Positions 59,202 to 64,000 of a stretch of 64,000 bases of DNA are shown one piece after another (position 1 is the stretch's first letter; the number at the start of each line of letters is the position of its first letter). The position numbers and the translations under genes are program-made. Where the stretch lies: the NCBI GenBank assembly GCA_964371655.1, contig CAYJOD010000021.1, forward strand, positions 1 to 64,000, written 5' to 3'. A model generated the notes under the pieces. That model was not told where the DNA came from, made no database searches, and worked only from the letters and a program-made list of their open reading frames with translations. The DNA comes from CAZGSN01 sp964371655. GTDB taxonomy: Bacteria; Desulfobacterota; Binatia; HRBIN30.

Positions 59202-60692
59202 ATGGATTGGCTGAGCTCCGTCAGCGCGCATCCGCTGTGGCACGCCAGTGTGTGGGTGCTTGTGGCTGGTCTGGTGTTGGCGCTGCGGCAGCTGGCACGG
59301 CGCAGCCGTCTGGCACATCACCTCGATCGCTCGCTGCTCCTGATTGCCGCTGGCATCTTCGTCGGTGGGATCGCCATCTTGGGGGTCCTCGCCGGCGGGC
59401 AAGCGGTGGCGCCTTACTTCGACGCCGTGGTGCTCTCGCTCTTGCTCCTCGGCGGCGCGCGGCTGCTGCTGACCGTGTTCGTCGACTTCTACCTGCGCCA
59501 GCGCAAGGGCGCCGTGGTGTCGGGTATCTTTCGCGATGCCGGCGGCCTTCTCGTCTATTTCTTCGTGATCGTCGTGGTGCTGCGCACCACGCTCGACGTC
59601 AACCTCGCCTCCGTGATCGCGACCTCCGCGGTGCTGACCGCGATCATCGGCCTGGCTCTGCAGGATGTCTTGAACAACCTGTTCAGCGGTCTGGTGATCG
59701 AGGTCGAAGCTCCGTTTGCGCACGGCGATTGGGTGCGCGTCGGTCACTTCGAGGGCGCCATCGAGGAGACCGGTTGGCGCACGACGAAGCTGCGCACGCG
59801 CGTCAACGAGCTCGTCACCTTGCCGAATTCGTTCTTGGGCAAGGAGGCGATCGTCAATTACTCGCGTCCGGATCCGCTCTACGGCGACACCGTTCACTTC
59901 ACCGCCGCGTACGAAGCGCCGCCCAACCTGGTCAAGGAAGCGGCGCTGGACGTGCTCCTCGCGCACCCACATGTCGTCCGCGATCGCGCCGCGGAGATTT
60001 ACCTTTATGCCTACCGCGACAGCGATATCGACTACGCGATCCGCTACTGGATCACGGATTACGCGCGACTCGAGTTGACCCGCAGCGAAATCCTTTCGAA
60101 TCTCTGGTACGCGATGCGGCGCGCCGGCGTGCGCATGCCCTTTCCGGTGCGCGATGTCTTCATCCATCCGGTAGAAGCACTGCCGGCGGCCGACGCGCGA
60201 CCACGGCTGCGCGTGGTGCCGCTGTTCGCGCCGTTGGCCGACAAAGAAGTCGACCGCCTCGCCGAACGCGTGCAGCGCGAGACCTTCGGCGTCGGTGAAG
60301 CCGTGGTCCACGAAGGCGACCCGGGCGAATCGTTCTACATCATCGAGTCGGGTGCCGCCGAGGTCACGGTTCGTGTCGGCGGCGCGCCGCACGCCGTCGG
60401 CTTCTTGCGTGCCGGAGATTTCTTCGGCGAGATGTCGCTGCTCACCGGCGAACCGCGAACGGCGACGGTGCGCGTCACCGCCGATCTCAGCGTCCTCGAG
60501 ATCGATCGCGACAGCTTCCGAGAGATTCTTGTCGCCAATCCCGCGATTCTAGAGCCGGTGAGCGAGTATGCCGCCAAGCGCCAGGCCGCCCAGAACGAAC
60601 GGCGGCGCGAGCTGTCCACCGCCTCGGGGGCCTCGCAAGCGCAACAAGTGCAGCGGCTGCGCGAACGCATCAAGAATCTGTTCGGGCTGTGA
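59202..60692 (+). CDS. MscS-type channel with cyclic-nucleotide-binding domain
   Basis: Inner-membrane mechanosensitive-like channel with a ligand-gated tail. Seen: 496 aa; four or five helices (VWVLVAGLVLALRQLA; LLLIAAGIFVGGIAILGVLA; AVVLSLLLLGGARLLLTVFV; GLLVYFFVIVVVLRTTLDV), then the pore helix VIATSAVLTAIIGLALQDVL plus NNLFSG, the MscS beta domain (VEAPFAHGDWVRVGHFEGAI; VTLPNSFLGKEAIVNYSRP) and a C-terminal cNMP fold (VVHEGDPGESFYIIESGAAE; GDFFGEMSLLTGEPRTATVR). Mycobacterial-type MscS-cNMP channels use this layout. Start ATG 59202 without an obvious ribosome site. Confidence 0.92.
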   Translation: MDWLSSVSAHPLWHASVWVLVAGLVLALRQLARRSRLAHHLDRSLLLIAAGIFVGGIAILGVLAGGQAVAPYFDAVVLSLLLLGGARLLLTVFVDFYLRQRKGAVVSGIFRDAGGLLVYFFVIVVVLRTTLDVNLASVIATSAVLTAIIGLALQDVLNNLFSGLVIEVEAPFAHGDWVRVGHFEGAIEETGWRTTKLRTRVNELVTLPNSFLGKEAIVNYSRPDPLYGDTVHFTAAYEAPPNLVKEAALDVLLAHPHVVRDRAAEIYLYAYRDSDIDYAIRYWITDYARLELTRSEILSNLWYAMRRAGVRMPFPVRDVFIHPVEALPAADARPRLRVVPLFAPLADKEVDRLAERVQRETFGVGEAVVHEGDPGESFYIIESGAAEVTVRVGGAPHAVGFLRAGDFFGEMSLLTGEPRTATVRVTADLSVLEIDRDSFREILVANPAILEPVSEYAAKRQAAQNERRRELSTASGASQAQQVQRLRERIKNLFGL

Positions 60693-60830
60693 GCGGATGA
60701 GAACCTATCGCGAGCGTCGCCCGCAACCCAACTGGGTATCACCGAGAGCAAGACAGGTGTGGGCTACGCTCAGTCTACTGTTCGATGCTGGGAGGACGTC
60801 CCAGGTTCCCGAGTCGGCGGAGGAAGACGG

Positions 60831-61025
60831 CTCCCCTCTCCCGCATTACTTGCGGGAGAGGGTTAGGGTGAGGGAACCGCGGCGCGGGTGGGCTCGCACT
60901 CCGGAGCCCTGCGGCGGACGTGCGATGCACGCGTCGAGAGAAATCGGATCCCTCACCCCGGCCCTCTCCCGCGGGTATTGCGGGAGAGGGGGCGCTTCCA
61001 AACACCGGCGCTACTTGGGTTCCGG
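60831..61025. repeat. Family A double-hairpin repeat
   Basis: Left hairpin CTCCCCTCTCCCGCATTACT plus TGCGGGAGAGGGTTAGGGTG; right half from 60946 GGATCCCTCACCCCGGCCCT plus CTCCCGCGGGTATTGCGGGA then GCGCTTCCAAACACCGGCGC tail. Occupies most of the 372-bp gap before rsmI; the rest shows no gene. Confidence 0.9.
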
Positions 61026-61064
61026 GCAAGCGCCCGCGCTAGGTCCTTTGCTCTAGGCTTCGCC

Positions 61065-61913
61065 ATGGCCGGTATTCTCTACGTCGTTGCGACGCCGCTC
61101 GGCAATCTAGAAGACATCACCCGACGCGCTCTGCGGGTTCTCGCGGAAGTCGATCTGATCGCCGCCGAGGACACGCGCCATAGTCGCAAGCTGCTGCAGC
61201 ACTATGCCATCGCCACGCCGATGACGAGTTACTACGATGAGGTCGAGCGCCGTAAAGCGCCGCACCTTGTGGAGCAACTCCTGCAAGGAAAGAGCATCGC
61301 TCTCATCTCCGACGCCGGAACGCCCGGCATTGCCGATCCCGGATATCACCTCGTGGGCGCGGCGATCGCCGCCGGGATTCGGATCGAACCGATTCCCGGA
61401 CCTTCGGCGCTCGCGGCGGCGCTCAGCGTCAGCGGCTTGCCCACCGACCGCTTCGTGTTCGAGGGCTTCGTACCGGCGAAGGCCGGGGCACGCGCCAAGT
61501 TCTTCCAGCGGCTGCAAGACGAAGAACGCACCATCATCGTCTACGAAGCGGCGCGCCGCCTCGTCGTCTGTCTCGAAGACCTGCGCGCGATCCTCGGTGA
61601 CCGCAGCATCGCCATCGCCCGTGAGCTCACCAAGATGTTCGAAGAGATGCTGCGCGGCCGCGTCGATGAGCTCTTGCCGGTGCTGCGCGAGCGTACCCAG
61701 ACGATCGAGCTGCCGGGTGAAATCACCCTGGTGATCGGCGGGCGGCCGGCCTCCGCCGTCGAAGTCGATCGCGACGAGCTGCGCGCCACGATTCAACGGA
61801 TGCGCGCACAAGGTCGCACCCTCAAGGAAATCGCCCGCACCTTGGCGCCTGACGTCGGCCTCTCCGTACGCGAGGTCTACCAGCTCGGCCTGGAGGCCAC
61901 GAGCGACGAGTGA
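61065..61913 (+). CDS. rsmI: 16S rRNA (cytidine1402-2'-O)-methyltransferase
   Basis: Methylates 16S rRNA C1402 in the decoding centre with SAM. Seen: 282 aa from ATG 61065; LYVVATPLGNLEDITRRALR (5-24), AAEDTRHSRKLLQHY, ALISDAGTPGIADPGYHLVG, IPGPSALAAALSVSGLPTDR and FEGFVPAK, all diagnostic RsmI blocks. C-terminal HTH-like SVREVYQLGL. Upstream in-frame codons lie in repeat DNA, so ATG 61065 is the start. Confidence 0.96.
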   Translation: MAGILYVVATPLGNLEDITRRALRVLAEVDLIAAEDTRHSRKLLQHYAIATPMTSYYDEVERRKAPHLVEQLLQGKSIALISDAGTPGIADPGYHLVGAAIAAGIRIEPIPGPSALAAALSVSGLPTDRFVFEGFVPAKAGARAKFFQRLQDEERTIIVYEAARRLVVCLEDLRAILGDRSIAIARELTKMFEEMLRGRVDELLPVLRERTQTIELPGEITLVIGGRPASAVEVDRDELRATIQRMRAQGRTLKEIARTLAPDVGLSVREVYQLGLEATSDE

Positions 61914-61923
61914 CGGGCAGCGG

Positions 61924-62001
61924 GCCGAAAGGGTACCCACAAGGGGTACCCCTACGAGTCGTGATTCATGCAGTTGTCGGGGCAACCCTTGTGGTTGCCC
62001 A
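61924..62001. repeat. GGGTACCCACAAGGGG double-hairpin repeat, copy 2
   Basis: GCCGAAAGGGTACCCACAAG plus GGGTACCCCTACG, spacer containing TTCATGCAG, then GTCGGGGCAACCCTTGTGGT plus TGCCC. Matches the 46127 copy in arms and also in the spacer's CATGCAG; only scattered spacer bases differ. Confidence 0.88.
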
Positions 62002-62064
62002 CCTTGCTGCAGGCCCGACACCCAACACCTATCCTTAGATCGAGGCGCATGGTACGCGGCGCGC

Positions 62065-62865
62065 ATGGAGCGTGTACTGGTTTTGAAGCAAGGTGGTGTC
62101 GCCGACGTCCGTTTGAATCGGCCCGAGAAGCTGAACGCCCTCGACCCGGCGATGTTCGCGGCCCTGGTCGATACCGCGAAAGCCTTGGCGGATGACCGCT
62201 CGCTGCGCGCGGTCGTGTTGTCGGGAGAAGGACGTGCCTTTTGCGCCGGTCTCGACTTCGCAAGCTTCATGGCCTTGGCCGCCTCCGACGGCCCGCACCG
62301 CAATCTGCTCGACCGCGACGCCGGCGACATCGCCAACTTTGCGCAGCAAGCGGCTTGGGTTTGGAACACCTTGCCGGTGCCGGTGATCGCCGCCGTGCAC
62401 GGCGTCGCTTTCGGTGGCGGTCTGCAGATCGCCGCGGCGGCCGACATTCGCCTCGTGCACGCCGACGCGCAGCTCTCGGTGATGGAGATCAAGTGGGGCC
62501 TGGTGCCCGACATGACGGGCACGCAGACCTTGCGCCACCTCGTACGTCTCGACGTCGCCAAGGAGCTGACCTTCACCGGCCGCGTCGTCTCCGGGAGCGA
62601 AGCGGTGCAGCTCGGCCTGGCCACTCGCCTCAGCGCCGACCCGCACGCCGACGCCATGAGCCTGGCGCGCGACATCGCGGGCAAGTCTCCCGATGCCGTG
62701 CGCGCCGGCAAGCAACTGCTCAACCACGCCTATGTGGGCAGCAGCGAAGACGGCCTGCGCCTCGAAGAAGAGCTGCAGAGGTCTCTCGTCGGCAAGCCCA
62801 ATCAAGTCGAAGCGGTGCAGGCCAATTTGCAGAAGCGCCCGCCACAGTTCAACGACCCGCAGTAG
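62065..62865 (+). CDS. Enoyl-CoA hydratase/isomerase (crotonase) family protein
   Basis: Acyl-CoA hydratase or isomerase. Seen: 266 aa; VRLNRPEKLNALDPAMF, oxyanion-hole block VLSGEGRAFCAGLDFASF, second block HGVAFGGGLQIAAAADIRLV, then MEIKWGLVPDMTGTQTLRHL, where the second catalytic Glu position of hydratases (PGxGGT) is D-M-T-G; this fits dienoyl-CoA isomerase-like and other divergent crotonases. So simple hydratase activity is uncertain. ATG 62065 has no clear ribosome site. Stands alone after rsmI. Confidence 0.88.
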   Translation: MERVLVLKQGGVADVRLNRPEKLNALDPAMFAALVDTAKALADDRSLRAVVLSGEGRAFCAGLDFASFMALAASDGPHRNLLDRDAGDIANFAQQAAWVWNTLPVPVIAAVHGVAFGGGLQIAAAADIRLVHADAQLSVMEIKWGLVPDMTGTQTLRHLVRLDVAKELTFTGRVVSGSEAVQLGLATRLSADPHADAMSLARDIAGKSPDAVRAGKQLLNHAYVGSSEDGLRLEEELQRSLVGKPNQVEAVQANLQKRPPQFNDPQ

Positions 62866-62928
62866 AACCGTCGTGGCAGGTCTCTTTCGTATCGTTGTCT
62901 GCGGCGTGGGCTTGGATCGACCAATTGA

Positions 62929-63036
62929 TTACCACGGATTACACGGATGCCACGGACGCTTGAAGAAGAAGAGAGCAGAGAGTTGAAGATCTCTATCCGT
63001 GATATCCGTGATATCCGTGCAATCCGTGGTCATCCT
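62929..63036. repeat. Family B variant (CACGGAT words) inverted repeat
   Basis: Left arm TTACCACGGATTACACGGAT plus GCCACGG; right arm TATCCGTGATATCCGTGATA plus TCCGTGCAATCCGTGGTCAT. Four tandem ATCCGTG words in the right arm, three in the left. Compact copy with a ~35-bp spacer. Confidence 0.88.
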
Positions 63037-63078
63037 TGCATGCGTTGCGGTGGTAGTGCGTGGGCTTGAGGAGGATGC

Positions 63079-64000
63079 GTGGCCAAGCTGGTCGCCTACT
63101 TTGAGTTGAAAGAGATGCGCTGGAACCTCGCCGATAGCGACGTGGCGCGCCTGCGCGAGCGCTTCCCCGACGGCGAGATCGTGTCGGTTGAAGATCCGGC
63201 GGACGTTTGCCGCGAGATCGCCGACGCCGACATCTACTTCGGCTTCCAGATTCAACGCGCCCATTTCCTGGCGGCGCGACAGTTGCGCTGGGTGCATCTC
63301 GCCACCGCCGGCGTGGAAGAGAACTTGTTTCCGGAGATGGTGGCGAGCGACGTGACCTTGACCAACTCGGCCGGGCTGCACGCGGTGTGCATTCCCGAGC
63401 ACGTGCTCGGTCAGATGTTCGTTCTGGCGCGCAGCTTCCATCAGACCGTTCGCTTGCAGGACCGCCACGAGTGGAACCGCTGGGGCGTGATCGCCAACGC
63501 CGGCGGAATTCGCGAGCTCAACGGTGGCAAGCTGGCGATCCTCGGAGCCGGAGCGATCGGGCAGAATCTGGCGCGTCTGGCGGCGTGTCTGGGGATGACC
63601 GTGCACGTGATGCGCCGCGACGCCTCACGTCCGGTGGCGCACGCGCAGCGTGTCGTCGGTCCCGAGCAACTGCACGAGCTGCTCGGGTGGGCGGATTGGG
63701 TGGTCTGCGCTCTTCCGATGACCGGCGCGACGCGTCGCATCATCGGAGCCGAGGAGATCGCCGCGATGCGCACCGACGCGTTCTTCATCAACGTCGGGCG
63801 CGGCGAGAGTGTCGACGAAGAAGCTCTCGCCGACGCTCTACGTCGGGGCGCCCTCGCCGGAGCCGCGATCGATGTCTTCAGTCACGAACCGTTGCCTTCG
63901 GATCACCCGTTCTGGACCTTGCCCAATCTCGTCCTCACACCGCACATCTCCGGGTACACCCCGAACTATTACCAGAAGGTGCAGGTGATCTTCGAAGACA
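63079..64000 (+). CDS. D-2-hydroxyacid dehydrogenase, truncated by the window end
   Basis: NAD-linked 2-hydroxyacid dehydrogenase (phosphoglycerate or glyoxylate reductase type). Seen: at least 307 codons from GTG 63079, preceded by GAGGAGG; the frame is open to base 64000, so the C-terminus is missing. The NAD domain has KLAILGAGAIGQNLARLA (G-x-G-x-x-G), then the catalytic-domain blocks FINVGRGESVDEEALADALR and AIDVFSHEPLPSDHPFWTLP, then LTPHISGYT with the catalytic His. The N-terminal part VHLATAGVEENLFPE fits glyoxylate/hydroxypyruvate reductases. Confidence 0.9.
   Translation, partial: MAKLVAYFELKEMRWNLADSDVARLRERFPDGEIVSVEDPADVCREIADADIYFGFQIQRAHFLAARQLRWVHLATAGVEENLFPEMVASDVTLTNSAGLHAVCIPEHVLGQMFVLARSFHQTVRLQDRHEWNRWGVIANAGGIRELNGGKLAILGAGAIGQNLARLAACLGMTVHVMRRDASRPVAHAQRVVGPEQLHELLGWADWVVCALPMTGATRRIIGAEEIAAMRTDAFFINVGRGESVDEEALADALRRGALAGAAIDVFSHEPLPSDHPFWTLPNLVLTPHISGYTPNYYQKVQVIFED

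Noticed and set aside
1..64000. CRISPR array
   Set aside because: Repeats are dispersed single inverted pairs with variable spacing; there is no regular repeat-spacer series and no cas gene.

Overview
The window is GC-rich, densely coded chromosomal DNA from a bacterium that looks like a deltaproteobacterial or Binatota-type (Desulfobacterota sensu lato) lineage. Three things point that way. The first is the gene order pheA-hisC-tyrA-aroA-cmk-rpsA-ihfB. The second is the large secreted protein with MopE-type and thrombospondin type 3 Asp/Cys repeats. The third is a set of orphan acyl-CoA, thiolase-like, old-yellow-enzyme and short-chain dehydrogenase genes typical of environmental organotrophs. 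The taxonomic call is an inference; there is no rRNA gene or phage in the window.

Layout. 0-13 kb is an accessory-looking metabolic stretch: a tungsten/molybdenum aldehyde:ferredoxin oxidoreductase, a flavin-dependent halogenase, a ThDP enzyme followed by two SDR oxidoreductases, a secreted unknown, a sulfoacetaldehyde acetyltransferase (xsc), an EEP-family nuclease and a DUF433/DUF5615 toxin-antitoxin-like pair. 13.5-20.7 kb is a tightly overlapping operon for aromatic amino acid synthesis that runs into cmk, rpsA and ihfB. 21-27 kb holds a siroheme sulfite/nitrite reductase and an aminotransferase/SCP2/amino-acid-permease set. 27-30 kb has a membrane protein, a DUF4160/DUF2442 pair and a purine-type permease. 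30-35.4 kb is an ExbB-ExbD-VWA-TPR cluster. 35.6-36.8 kb is moaB-moaD-moaE. 37-43 kb is a five-gene YbhGFSR-like exporter (HlyD, two ATPases, two ABC-2 permeases). 43-50 kb holds small membrane proteins, a DsbA-like isomerase, a large lipoprotein and a DapA-family lyase. 50-64 kb has the repeat-rich surface protein, an old-yellow-enzyme homologue, a thiolase-like protein, a two-gene NAD synthetase, an MscS-cNMP channel, rsmI, a crotonase and a truncated D-2-hydroxyacid dehydrogenase.

Functional links. xsc releases sulfite that the sulfite reductase could use. The molybdopterin genes could serve the aldehyde oxidoreductase. The nitrilase-like amidase and NadE form one glutamine-dependent NAD synthetase split over two genes. 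The ExbB/ExbD pair probably drives the VWA protein, whose membrane anchor carries the TonB-type SxxxH pattern.

The most striking feature is in the gaps. At least twenty unrelated sequence families of intergenic inverted repeats fill most gaps longer than about 150 bp. They share one architecture: two arms made either of tandem 6-11 bp words or of small palindromes, mirrored around a short spacer. Several are nested inside each other, and several supply start or stop codons or bracket ribosome-binding sites. I know of no described system that explains this collection.
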